Shown: piece after piece, positions 37,492 through 45,926 of the stretch
How positions within the stretch are numbered: position 1 is the first letter of the stretch
Layout of the letters: each line of letters begins with the position of its first letter
Origin: Phycisphaerales bacterium
GTDB taxonomy: Bacteria > Planctomycetota > Phycisphaerae > Phycisphaerales > SM1A02
DNA: 56,347 nt
Direction of reading: 5' to 3'
Assembly (NCBI GenBank): GCA_009691785.1
Contig: SIAM01000012.1
Location: forward strand, 1 to 56,347
Notes under the pieces: model-generated
What the model was told of the DNA's origin: nothing
What the model saw: only the letters and a program-made list of their open reading frames with translations
The model's database searches: none
Translations under genes and position numbers: made by a program

Positions 37492-38163
37492 TCAAGGTTT
37501 GCTTTGGACAAGTTGCGCTTCAAATTCTGCGGCGCTGAAAAATCGTCCTGGGCTGCGGACTTTGGCAACATCACTATGCAAATAAACTTGATCCGCTGGA
37601 ATGTTGAATTCTTTTTGTAGACGACGAACCAGCGACGCCAACTCGCTCATTTGATTCGTAGTGAATGGCCGCCTATCTCCGTTGCCAATCAGGCAAATTC
37701 CAATTGCATGACGATTGAGCTCATCAGCCAAAGGGACGCGGCGGTTTGCGACAAGTTTAGTATCCGAAGAAGCGGAATTGCTTTTTGCTATGGAAGCCAC
37801 ATGCGCTCCGGGTTCTTGTCTATTCCAACGATTTGCAATCTCTATTGAACCATCGGCAATACCTTGGCCATTCCCAATGACGAAGTGGTATCCAATTCCA
37901 CTGGCATCTGCCGCACCTTGAAGGCGCGCCACTGAAGACAAGTCGCCAGCGGGCGTATTCGAATGATGAATCACAATGGCCGTCCAGCGGCGGTAATCCA
38001 GCTTTGCCTCACGGGCCATAATGCTGTTGCCATTTGCGCCAATAATCACGGGCGCCATGGCTAATGGTCTTGGACCATTCGCATCCCCAAGCACCAACAA
38101 CCCGCTTGTCAACGATACCGCTACAGCGAAGCCCGCCCAAACAATGCGTGTCCTACGTGACAT
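37492..38163 (-). CDS. PGRP / amidase_2-like protein lacking the zinc cysteine
   Basis: 223 residues from ATG 38163, which begins a signal or anchor segment (RIVWAGFAVAVSLTSGLLVLG); in-frame ATGs lie at 38211 and 38250. The amidase_2 domain covers about residues 58-215. Seen are AIVIHHSNT with His66/67, GYHFVIG with Tyr92, and LHSDVAKVRSPG with His196. In catalytic PGRPs the third zinc ligand is the Cys of CPG eight residues after that His; here it is Ser204. Insect recognition PGRPs have the same change. It is likely to bind rather than cut peptidoglycan. It follows two lipoprotein genes on the same strand. Confidence 0.8.
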   Translation of the reverse strand: MSRRTRIVWAGFAVAVSLTSGLLVLGDANGPRPLAMAPVIIGANGNSIMAREAKLDYRRWTAIVIHHSNTPAGDLSSVARLQGAADASGIGYHFVIGNGQGIADGSIEIANRWNRQEPGAHVASIAKSNSASSDTKLVANRRVPLADELNRHAIGICLIGNGDRRPFTTNQMSELASLVRRLQKEFNIPADQVYLHSDVAKVRSPGRFFSAAEFEAQLVQSKP

Positions 38164-38289
38164 AATGTTCTGAACTGCGGCAAGTTTGATGATTTGAATT
38201 GGGAGCGACATAAATAATTTCTTCCACACCACTATCGGATAAATATTCAATCGGCTTTGGAAAAAAAAATAAATTTTTAAATTTTGTAC

Positions 38290-38595
38290 TTAGCCCGTTG
38301 GCGGCGTAAGCCTTGCGCGCAAAGCTGGCTTTGGATTTCCAAACACGTCGGATTCTGTGATTGGCGTGAATCGATCACGCAAGTTGTCCGATCGTTCAAA
38401 CTGATTTCGCGGCTCGTTTTCTGGAAAGAGAACTTTTTGGCAACCGCCCACTCCTATTGCGCATAGCACGCAACCCATAGCCATAGAAATAGTAATTAAG
38501 GACCACCGACCACAATTCGTTGTGGTTCGATGGGCGTTTGTCATGCAAAGCCCGCGGATGTTCGTGGCTTTGGGTTGGTCAGTGGATTCACTCAT
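38290..38595 (-). CDS. Small predicted lipoprotein (101 residues)
   Basis: The start ATG at 38595 overlaps the stop of the upstream lipoprotein by 4 bp (ATGA). A hydrophobic segment (about 33-50) ends in VGGC with Cys52, so it is either a lipoprotein with a long N-region or a single-pass protein. The rest is a short polar tail (NEPRNQFERSDNLRDRF, then DVFGNPKPALRARL). No family is recognised. It is part of the rex-lipoprotein cluster. Confidence 0.65.
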   Translation of the reverse strand: MSESTDQPKATNIRGLCMTNAHRTTTNCGRWSLITISMAMGCVLCAIGVGGCQKVLFPENEPRNQFERSDNLRDRFTPITESDVFGNPKPALRARLTPPTG

Positions 38596-39254
38596 AGATC
38601 GGGCTCTACTTTAGCGGATTTTTCAGAAGTGAAGGCGTCGATTGGCCACGGAATTGCCCGCTCGGTTTTCAAAGTTCTGCCACTCCAACCATCCACATAG
38701 GTCACAACCACCAAAGCCGTGGCGTCCGCACAATCAGCCGGTACTTGAATAGGCGTCTCAAGCGAATAGTGGGGATTTCCAAGTCCATTGCGATAGACAT
38801 CCCGTAGCTGCAATGGACCCCAGTGGGCCGCCGCCAACGGAATCACTTTGCCCGCCGACTGAAGGCTGGCTTGCAGCGTCAAGTCGCCGGTAAGTTGAAT
38901 TGCGCCGCCCCGACCATCCTGCGCATTCACAAATATCACAAGTTGCTCAGGCCGCGCGACATGTCCGTCGCTTACTTTTTTAGGAAGCGCCCTGGATAAA
39001 TTTCCAATTGAAATCTTGCAGACGTGCGGCGTGGCTTCTTCCAGTTCCGCGGACGGCGTCTTGGTGGCCGACTCGCTCTTGATTGCCAATTGCGCCCGCA
39101 ATTCCTCTACTTGTGACTCCAAGGCTTCGTTTTTGGCTTCAAGTTCTTGCGCTTGCTGACGAAGTTTGTCGGCTGGACTTGGTGAGAACACGGTCGCATG
39201 GCAACCCCCCATGCACAGACACACGACGCTAATTATTTTGAGAATGGATTTCAT
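38592..39254 (-). CDS. Lipoprotein with coiled coil
   Basis: 220 residues; lipobox CMGGC with Cys18. Residues 27-62 (LRQQAQELEAKNEALESQV, then EELRAQL) form a coiled coil. The C-terminal 130 residues are a beta-rich domain (HVCKISIGNLSRALPKK, GAIQLTGDLTLQASL, ALVVVTYVDGW) of no known family. Its ATG overlaps the rex stop by 1 bp (TAATG) and its own stop overlaps the next gene, so three genes are translationally coupled. It is probably anchored to a membrane facing the periplasm. Confidence 0.75.
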   Translation of the reverse strand: MKSILKIISVVCLCMGGCHATVFSPSPADKLRQQAQELEAKNEALESQVEELRAQLAIKSESATKTPSAELEEATPHVCKISIGNLSRALPKKVSDGHVARPEQLVIFVNAQDGRGGAIQLTGDLTLQASLQSAGKVIPLAAAHWGPLQLRDVYRNGLGNPHYSLETPIQVPADCADATALVVVTYVDGWSGRTLKTERAIPWPIDAFTSEKSAKVEPDL

Positions 39255-39904
39255 TACACGCTCTTTCCCTCGGTGATTGATAGTCGAATCTCAAATGCCA
39301 GTTGCTCTAGCGCATCGGTAAAATCTACATTGACCACGGCGATTCCTTTTGGTAAATCCAAGCGAATTGGGGCAAAATTCAAAATTCCACGAACGCCAGC
39401 GCTCACCAAAGACTGTGCAACCTTGTTCGCCGCGTCGGGCGGAACGGCTATCAAACCCATTTGTGCATGTTTCTGTTTCACGGTTTTTTTTAATTCCTCC
39501 ATGGGCTGAATACACAGCCCGGCAATTTTTTTCCCCACATCCTTCTTGTTATGGTCAAAGGCGGCCACAAAGTCAAAGCCCTCATTTCGAAAGCGTGGAT
39601 ACGCCAGCAATGCTCGCCCAATATTGCCGGCACCAACCAAAACCGTCTTCCATGTTTGATCCATTCCAAGAAGCCGGCGCAATTGATGGTGCAGATCCCC
39701 AATTCGATAACCCACCCCAGGACGCCCCAACGAACCAAAACACGCCAAATCCTTGCGCACTTGCGCGTCTTTTACTCCGGTTTGATCGCCTAACTCCTTG
39801 CTGCTAATGGCCGCTTTGCCCTGATTCAGTTGCAATTGCAGCGCCCGAAGGTACAAACTCATTCGTCGACTGGTCGGTTTGGATATGCGATCTGAATTTG
39901 GCAT
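39254..39904 (-). CDS. rex: Redox-sensing transcriptional repressor Rex
   Basis: 216 residues. An N-terminal winged helix (about 15-85; RRMSLYLRAL, ISSKELGDQTGVKDAQVRKDL, FGSLGRPGVGY) is followed by a Rossmann domain with VGAGNIGRALLAYPRF. Rex represses fermentation and respiration genes when the NADH/NAD+ ratio is low. It is the first gene of an overlapping set with two lipoproteins and is divergent from metF, with 27 bp between the starts. I see only a TTGTGAA half-site before it, not a full Rex operator. Confidence 0.95.
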   Translation of the reverse strand: MPNSDRISKPTSRRMSLYLRALQLQLNQGKAAISSKELGDQTGVKDAQVRKDLACFGSLGRPGVGYRIGDLHHQLRRLLGMDQTWKTVLVGAGNIGRALLAYPRFRNEGFDFVAAFDHNKKDVGKKIAGLCIQPMEELKKTVKQKHAQMGLIAVPPDAANKVAQSLVSAGVRGILNFAPIRLDLPKGIAVVNVDFTDALEQLAFEIRLSITEGKSV

Positions 39905-39931
39905 GGCTTAGATTCACAATAGACTATCCAC

Positions 39932-40840
39932 ATGCATATTGCGGACATTCTTTCCCGCGACTCAATGACAACGAGTTTCGAATTTTTCCCGCCGCGCAAC
40001 GACGCGGGCTGGGAATCTTTATTTCATGTCATCGCTGACTTCGAGAGATTGCAACCATCGTTTGTTAGCGTGACCTATGGCGCCGGTGGCAGCACAAGAA
40101 CGCGCACTCATGAACTTGTTGTTCGCCTAAAGACCGAGACCAAGTTGGATCCAATTCCCCATCTCACCTGCGCCAACCACACGCGTGACGACATTGAAAA
40201 TATTCTGACCCAGTATGCGCAATGCGGCGTCTCCAATATTTTGGCGCTCCGGGGCGACTCGCCACTTTCCGGAAATACCGCGAGTGATTTTGCGCACGCC
40301 GTTGATCTAGTTCAATGCATTCGCAAATTCAACGCCAGTGGCACGCACCCCGATCGCCGCGGATTTGGCATTGGCGTGGCTGGATTTCCAGAAGGCCATC
40401 CAGATACTCCCAACACTTTGGTGCAAATGGATCACTTGCGCGCCAAGGTTGACGCGGGCGCCGACTATGTTTGCAGCCAGCTCTTCTTCGACAACGCCGC
40501 CTTTATTGATTGGAAAGAGCGCTGTGAACTCTCGGGAATTCGCGTGCCAATCATGGCCGGCATTATGCCCGTGACAAGTATTGCGGGGCTGAAACGCATG
40601 GCTGAATTGGCTGGTGGAACTCGGTTTCCCGCCAAGTTGCTTCGCGCGGTTCAGCGATGTGGCGATGACGCAGACGCGGTTGAACGCGTTGGTATTCACT
40701 GGGCAACCGAACAATGCATGGCTCTGCTGGATCACGGTGTGCGTGGAATTCACTTGTACACCCTGAACAAGTGCGCGGCAACGCAAGCGATATTTCAAAA
40801 TCTTGGCGTTAAAAATTCAACGCAACTTCGCTCAATTTAA
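39932..40840 (+). CDS. metF: Methylenetetrahydrofolate reductase
   Basis: Reduces 5,10-methylene-THF to 5-methyl-THF for methionine synthesis, with FAD. 302 residues, as for bacterial MetF. Seen are TTSFEFFPPRND, VSVTYGAGGSTRTRTHE, HLTCANHTRDDIENIL, ILALRGDSP, QLFFDNAAFIDW and VPIMAGIMPVTS. Divergent from rex. It has no adjacent met genes. Confidence 0.96.
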   Translation: MHIADILSRDSMTTSFEFFPPRNDAGWESLFHVIADFERLQPSFVSVTYGAGGSTRTRTHELVVRLKTETKLDPIPHLTCANHTRDDIENILTQYAQCGVSNILALRGDSPLSGNTASDFAHAVDLVQCIRKFNASGTHPDRRGFGIGVAGFPEGHPDTPNTLVQMDHLRAKVDAGADYVCSQLFFDNAAFIDWKERCELSGIRVPIMAGIMPVTSIAGLKRMAELAGGTRFPAKLLRAVQRCGDDADAVERVGIHWATEQCMALLDHGVRGIHLYTLNKCAATQAIFQNLGVKNSTQLRSI

Positions 40841-40882
40841 ATTTCAAAGACAATTCGTTTTCAAAATCCGCTTCCAAAAATT

Positions 40883-42460
40883 TTATGGTGTTGCGGAATC
40901 TATGGCTGCCTTTGGGGTCTGCAATTTTTGCGGTGTCGTGTCTGACGCGGGATCAAGCCAGAGCTTTCTTAAAATACTCGCCATCTCATCATCGCCAGCG
41001 CTTCCACGCAGCGCAAATAATCCAGACTTCACCGCGTCTTGATCGTTTAGCAAATGAGCAATGTATGCCTGCAATAATGCAAACTGGGCTGCATCACGGC
41101 CAATCGCCAGGCGACGCACCGATTCTGCAAGCGCCTTCTCAAGCCGTGGACGCGGTGGAATTGTTTTGGGACCCCACCTTACATCCATCATCTCGGGGTG
41201 ATTCACAAATAATTCATGCAAAGTCAGAGCCGCCGATCCCGTAAGGTTGGCGCTGATTTGACAATGCAACATGCCTGCAATGGCCAGCGGATCATTGGGG
41301 CGAATGGACAAAGCCACCTGGAATCTTTTTTCAGCGACAAACGCGTTGCCTTCATACATGGCGCGCTGGCCTTCTGACAACAATTCGTTAAATCTATTTT
41401 TTTCATCGCTTGTCATGGAATCAATGTGCTGTCCATGTTTCAAAACCATGGCGTAATCATCAAGCGTCATATTGATGCCAACACGTCTCTCTTTTTCAGG
41501 ATCCACAACTTCGGCAGATTTTTCAGCACCGGTTTCTGCCTTGCGGGCCTCATCCAGCTCGGTTTGATTTTTCGTCTCGCTTAATTCCTTTTTTAACAGG
41601 TCATAGGCGCTCAGAATTCGTTCTTGATTTTTAGTCGTATCTATATTTGTATCGCCCTGTTTGTCATTATTTTTCGATAGCTTCTCTACACTTTCAAACT
41701 TTGACTCGAAGCGCCGCCTTACCTCATTTATAATCGCGCCGTATCCGTTTAGTCTTGTGTCTTGCGGTGGCTCACTTACAATGACGCCCTGGATGTTGGC
41801 TGGAGTTAGCTTTGTAGCCATAACCGCATCGGTCGGCTGATATGGTTGAAATGGATTTCGAACACCAACGCCAATCGCATCTAACTGAATTGTTTTGTTG
41901 CGAATATCTTCACGCAGACGCGCGGTTTCATACAGAGACATTCGACTGGTCCCAATGCGATCACGGTCCAATTCAAGTTTCACTCCACGCAAACCATTCG
42001 CTGTCAAATTTCCGGTTTCGCCCCTACTCGTACGGAAACTGGCATAGGGAGTTTCTACAGCATCCATGGACCTAGACAAATTCGCAGTCAAAGCAAGTCC
42101 TTGGCCGTAGTATCGCAGTGAATCCTTTTTTTTCCAATCGATTTGATTATTTTTTTGCGGCAACGGATTGCGATCACTCACGCGTGTAACTTGCCCAAAA
42201 CTGGATCTACTTTGATTCGTATCGGAAACAATCTTTTGAAAAACATCATACGGATTCAACCCACGGATTTGGGATGAATCGCGACGGACTGGTTTCGCAG
42301 AAGGAGTTGGGGTTGTGTTCACTCCGCCAGAGCCCACATGAAGGGAACTGTCGAGTGCATTTTGCGCCAAGGCCATGGCGCCGGACAAGGCTAGAAAAAT
42401 CAATCCAATGGTGACCACAGTTCGCGAACGAAATTTCTGAATTGGCTCATTGTGGCTCAT
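40883..42460 (-). CDS. Secreted protein of unknown function with TPR-like C-terminus
   Basis: 525 residues from ATG 42460; a start 36 bp upstream gives only a polar extension. The signal peptide is TVVTIGLIFLALSGAMALAQ. The middle is charged and low in structure (residues about 250-330, KNNDKQGDTNIDTTKNQ). A helical C-terminus (about 370-500) holds a TPR-like pair (GQRAMYEGNAFVAEKRFQVA, IRPNDPLAIAGMLHCQ). No domain family recognised. It is divergent from the next gene, with 48 bp between the starts, and convergent with metF. Confidence 0.7.
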   Translation of the reverse strand: MSHNEPIQKFRSRTVVTIGLIFLALSGAMALAQNALDSSLHVGSGGVNTTPTPSAKPVRRDSSQIRGLNPYDVFQKIVSDTNQSRSSFGQVTRVSDRNPLPQKNNQIDWKKKDSLRYYGQGLALTANLSRSMDAVETPYASFRTSRGETGNLTANGLRGVKLELDRDRIGTSRMSLYETARLREDIRNKTIQLDAIGVGVRNPFQPYQPTDAVMATKLTPANIQGVIVSEPPQDTRLNGYGAIINEVRRRFESKFESVEKLSKNNDKQGDTNIDTTKNQERILSAYDLLKKELSETKNQTELDEARKAETGAEKSAEVVDPEKERRVGINMTLDDYAMVLKHGQHIDSMTSDEKNRFNELLSEGQRAMYEGNAFVAEKRFQVALSIRPNDPLAIAGMLHCQISANLTGSAALTLHELFVNHPEMMDVRWGPKTIPPRPRLEKALAESVRRLAIGRDAAQFALLQAYIAHLLNDQDAVKSGLFALRGSAGDDEMASILRKLWLDPASDTTPQKLQTPKAAIDSATP

Positions 42461-42508
42461 GTCATTATCGTAGCGGCACTCAATGAGTACTCGCATGTAA
42501 AATTAATC

Positions 42509-43147
42509 ATGAAACCTAGAAAAATTTCAACTCATACACACAAGCTTTCAAAAGTGGCGGCGATATTGGCGTTGCTCATTCTTCTGGGAGCAGTTTTATT
42601 TGGGATTTACGGACCCAAGATCGCCAATCGACTCACACTATTAGCCGGTATGCCTTTAGGCGATGTGGTGGCCTTCGTTATGGATACGCGCATACAGGCA
42701 ATTTATCTATGTCAACAACAACAAGATGAACCGCCTCTGAACACGGCGGATAAAGACGAAATCATCTCTTCAATTCTTGGTCGCTCATTCCATTTGCCCG
42801 ACCTCACCAAAGCCGGATATCGCTTGCGAAAAGTATCGCGCGCTTCAATTCCTGGCGCGCCATTTCATTCGGCAGAGCTTGTGTATCAAAGCATTCCCGC
42901 AGAAATTGGTCATTGGCTGGTTTTGTATCTTGCGGCTGATGATGATCAATACCTTTCGTTTGATGCGCTAGGCCGAGCCCGTCAGTTTACGCCTTCACTA
43001 TTGTTGTTGGAAGACATTCCAATGAATAGCGCGGATCAATCCTTGGTCATGATCTGGAGCGATGGCTCTGTTCTGTATTTGGCATGTGTTGAAAATGAAA
43101 TAGAAGCGAATAAAATTCAAGCAATTTTTGCCGTGCTCCAAGATTGA
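42509..43147 (+). CDS. Single-pass membrane protein with anti-sigma-like domain
   Basis: 212 residues from ATG 42509; the frame is also open 57 bp upstream. One transmembrane segment (about 15-37, AAILALLILLGAVLFGIYG). The extracytoplasmic part resembles the C-terminal half of membrane anti-sigma factors: FHLPDLTKAGYRLRKVSRASI, then AELVYQ, HWLVLYLAADDD, and IWSDGSVLYLACVEN. No N-terminal zinc-finger anti-sigma domain and no sigma factor gene nearby, so the anti-sigma link is a structural guess. The short divergent promoter region is shared with the secreted-protein gene. Confidence 0.6.
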   Translation: MKPRKISTHTHKLSKVAAILALLILLGAVLFGIYGPKIANRLTLLAGMPLGDVVAFVMDTRIQAIYLCQQQQDEPPLNTADKDEIISSILGRSFHLPDLTKAGYRLRKVSRASIPGAPFHSAELVYQSIPAEIGHWLVLYLAADDDQYLSFDALGRARQFTPSLLLLEDIPMNSADQSLVMIWSDGSVLYLACVENEIEANKIQAIFAVLQD

Positions 43148-43269
43148 TCTTAATAAAATATTTATGATCAAGAAATCAGTTCGGGAGCAGTAATTAAAAA
43201 ATCTTGTCCACTTACAACCCACTTCATTGCCATGCCAACGCCCCGACGCAAAATACTTAAACTGTCATC

Positions 43270-44814
43270 ATGACCCACACGGCTTGTATTACAACTCCAA
43301 TTTATTATGTCAATGATCGCCCGCATATTGGGCACATTTTCACCACCACATTGTGCGACGCGTGGTCGCGCGCCATGCGTTTGCAAAATTGCGATGTATT
43401 TTTCCTAACGGGCACCGATGAGCACGGCGTCAAGGTTGAAAAATCAGCGGCCGAGCACCATGTCACTCCGCAAGCGTGGGCAGACACCAATGCCGCGGAA
43501 TTCAAGCGGGTCCTTTCGCTATTTCAACTTACGAATTCCGATTTCCTTCGCACAACTGAGCCGCGGCATGAACGGCAAGTACAAACATTCATTGAGCGTC
43601 TGCAAAAATCTGGCGCGTTGTACAAGGGCTCCTTCGAAGGGTGGTACGACGAAGGTCAGGAGGAATATCTCACAGAGACTCGCGCTAAGGAGTGTGAATA
43701 TAAAAGCTCCATCAGTGGCAAGCCGCTGGTGCGCGCCAAGGAACAGAATTGGTATTTCAAACTCAGCGCTTTTGGCGACCGCTTGAAAGCTCACTTTGAA
43801 AGCCAGCCACATTTTGTGCAGCCATCGGCGCGCATGAATGAAGTGGTTGGTCGTCTGCGCGAAGGTTTGCAAGACGTGCCAATGACGCGCACAAATTTCA
43901 CTTGGGGCATTCCCATGCCTGGCGATCCGGGCCATGTGATTTATGTATGGATTGACGCGCTGTTCAATTATATCACGGCGCTTGATTACACCGACGCCTC
44001 AGAAAAGAATCCGCGCGCGCGATACTGGCCCGCTGACTGGCATGTCATTGGAAAAGAAATCTTGTGGTTTCACGCGGTGATTTGGCCCGCCATGCTTATG
44101 GCGCTTGAATTGCCGCTGCCTAAAAACATCCACGCGCATAGTTTCTGGATTAGTGAAGGCAAGAAAATGAGCAAAAGCCTTGGTAATTTCATTGATCTTC
44201 CAACAATTGAAACATACATATCGCGCTACGGTCTTGACGCGTGGCGTTGGTTCATGCTGACGCGCGGTCCCATTGATGCCACCGACGCGGATTTCCGCGC
44301 CGTCGCATTTCATGAGACGTACACATCGGATCTTGTGAACACGGTTGGCAATTGCTCCAGCCGTGTCACGGCCATGATTGTTAAATCATGCAACGGTCAC
44401 ATGCCCAACGACATTGAGAATGGCGGCACTTGGCCCGCTCGCTGTCAACAAGCGGTGGCCGATTGGGAAAAACATTTTGCACAATTTCAATTAGCCGACG
44501 CCGCCGAGGACGCCATGAAGTTGTTGCGCGATATTGATTTGTTCATCAATCAAACCGCGCCATTTAAATTGGCTAAGGACCCGACGCAATGCGAACGCGT
44601 GGCATCTATTCTGGCGCAGTGTTTGGAAAGTGTTCGTATTGCGTTGCTGTTGCTTGAACCATTCTTACCGCAAAAAATGTCTGAATTTTCCGCCGCGATT
44701 GGAATGCCGTCGGATGCGCCGTGGAATGTTCGTTCGCGGTGGGGATACTTAAAACCTGGATCGACCATTACCAAAGTGGCGCTCTATCCACGCGTAGAAA
44801 CCGCCAAGCCGTAG
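43270..44814 (+). CDS. metG: Methionyl-tRNA synthetase (short form)
   Basis: 514 residues, class I. TPIYYVNDRPHIGHIFT carries the HIGH motif, GTDEHGVKVEK is next, and KKMSKSLGN carries KMSKS. The knuckle region (GWYDEGQEEYLTETRAKECEY) keeps only one Cys, so it is the zinc-free type. The C-terminal tRNA-binding (EMAP/Trbp111) domain is absent. The tail is an anticodon-binding helical domain ending in MSEFSAAIGMP. It stands alone. Confidence 0.95.
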   Translation: MTHTACITTPIYYVNDRPHIGHIFTTTLCDAWSRAMRLQNCDVFFLTGTDEHGVKVEKSAAEHHVTPQAWADTNAAEFKRVLSLFQLTNSDFLRTTEPRHERQVQTFIERLQKSGALYKGSFEGWYDEGQEEYLTETRAKECEYKSSISGKPLVRAKEQNWYFKLSAFGDRLKAHFESQPHFVQPSARMNEVVGRLREGLQDVPMTRTNFTWGIPMPGDPGHVIYVWIDALFNYITALDYTDASEKNPRARYWPADWHVIGKEILWFHAVIWPAMLMALELPLPKNIHAHSFWISEGKKMSKSLGNFIDLPTIETYISRYGLDAWRWFMLTRGPIDATDADFRAVAFHETYTSDLVNTVGNCSSRVTAMIVKSCNGHMPNDIENGGTWPARCQQAVADWEKHFAQFQLADAAEDAMKLLRDIDLFINQTAPFKLAKDPTQCERVASILAQCLESVRIALLLLEPFLPQKMSEFSAAIGMPSDAPWNVRSRWGYLKPGSTITKVALYPRVETAKP

Positions 44815-44885
44815 GCGTTGACGCATTTGTATTCATACGCGCAAGGCCTGAACGCGCAGCATCAATTTACAAATAAAAACAAGCC

Positions 44886-44929
44886 TAAAAATCAAGCAGA
44901 CGGGCCTAGTTGTCTAGACCCGCCTGCTC
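44886..44929 (-). terminator. Strong terminator hairpin between convergent metG and PEP-CTERM gene
   Basis: A 15-bp stem (44895-44909 with 44914-44928) around a 4-nt loop, with two or three G-U pairs on one strand. On the minus strand the stem is followed by TGATTTTT, so it terminates the PEP-CTERM gene. On the plus strand it lies 80 bp after metG but lacks a U-run. Confidence 0.85.
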
Positions 44930-44961
44930 AAAAAAGGGCGTGGACGAGGCAAACTTCGTCT

Positions 44962-45627
44962 TTACAGACGTTGCAGCCTCCCACAAATCATCCCGCCGCC
45001 ACCGAGCATGGCCAGCACTGACAGTGCTTCGGGCGCGGGAATGAATCGCATATCTAGCGAAACGGCGTCAAGCGAAGTATTCGCGCCGGTGCTAGAAAAG
45101 TTCACTTGCCACTGTGTAGCGGCAATTAAGTTTGGTTGGAAATTCCAAGTGGGGGCAAGCGTTTGCACGCGGCCACTCATTGAAAATGCTTCATCAGATC
45201 GAATAGATGAGACGCTTGGGCTCATTCGAACCAAGCTTCCAGAATTGTCCATAAGCGAAAGCGTGACGCTTTGCATATTGATGATTGTTCCATCAGCGGA
45301 AATATTCAGGACCACTTCGAGTGGGTTGCGCGGCGCCGACACCATGCCACCAAGCATTGTGACTGAAAGCGGATCAGTTGAGCCGTAAATATTTTTTGTG
45401 CTTGTCAAAACGGCGCCTGGGCCAAAATTAATAAGGGCGCCAAGATTATTGCTATTGGGAACTTCAGGAAGATTCGAACCGCCATACGCGAATGTGAAAT
45501 TCTCCCACCCCATGTATTCTGTGTCGGCAGTACCGCGCCAAGTTGGAATGAGTGGATTTACAAATCCGGCATTCGCAAAACATGCGACCGCACAAACAGC
45601 AAATATTGAAACAGAACAAATTTTCAT
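44962..45627 (-). CDS. PEP-CTERM-like secreted protein
   Basis: 221 residues with a signal peptide (MKICSVSIFAVCAVACFANAG) and a C-terminal sorting tail IPAPEALSVLAMLGGGGMI followed by CGRLQRL: PEP-like motif, hydrophobic stretch, basic end. Such tails direct proteins to exosortase processing. The motif is PAPEA rather than VPEP, as in many planctomycete variants I know of. The middle is a beta-rich domain (QWQVNFSSTGANTSLDAVSLDMRF) of unknown function. Own terminator downstream. No exosortase gene in the window. Confidence 0.7.
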   Translation of the reverse strand: MKICSVSIFAVCAVACFANAGFVNPLIPTWRGTADTEYMGWENFTFAYGGSNLPEVPNSNNLGALINFGPGAVLTSTKNIYGSTDPLSVTMLGGMVSAPRNPLEVVLNISADGTIINMQSVTLSLMDNSGSLVRMSPSVSSIRSDEAFSMSGRVQTLAPTWNFQPNLIAATQWQVNFSSTGANTSLDAVSLDMRFIPAPEALSVLAMLGGGGMICGRLQRL

Positions 45628-45926
45628 GATTTTTCTTTTTCCTCAACCTCGACATGGAGCTAAACAAATTGCTGCCACAATGCAGTATTGACCCTTCCGC
45701 ACAAGAAGCAATTGCGGTTGCGCTATTTATCTTCAAATTCAATAAATAAAAGTAGTTAGATAAGTCGCCCAGCTCCAAAAAACGCCGTTATAGGGCTCTG
45801 AATCACGGTTTGCCGCCTTTCCAGGTGGGCGACCACATCCATCAGGCTCACAATACCTTTGTAAAAAATCTAAACGCAGTTCACCATGAATTCTACGCGC
45901 AAGTCCTGGGCAGAATCAGCGTGGCA
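45628..45926. other. Non-coding spacer (299 bp)
   Basis: Lies between the start of the PEP-CTERM gene and the stop of proS, both minus strand. It is AT-rich near 45720-45760 (TTCAATAAATAAAAG), where the promoter of the PEP-CTERM gene may be. No gene and no clear terminator seen. Confidence 0.5.

Noticed and set aside
39905..39931. Possible Rex operator between rex and metF
   Set aside because: Only one half-site (TTGTGAA) is present; the second half of TTGTGAANNNNTTCACAA is missing, so autoregulation is not supported.
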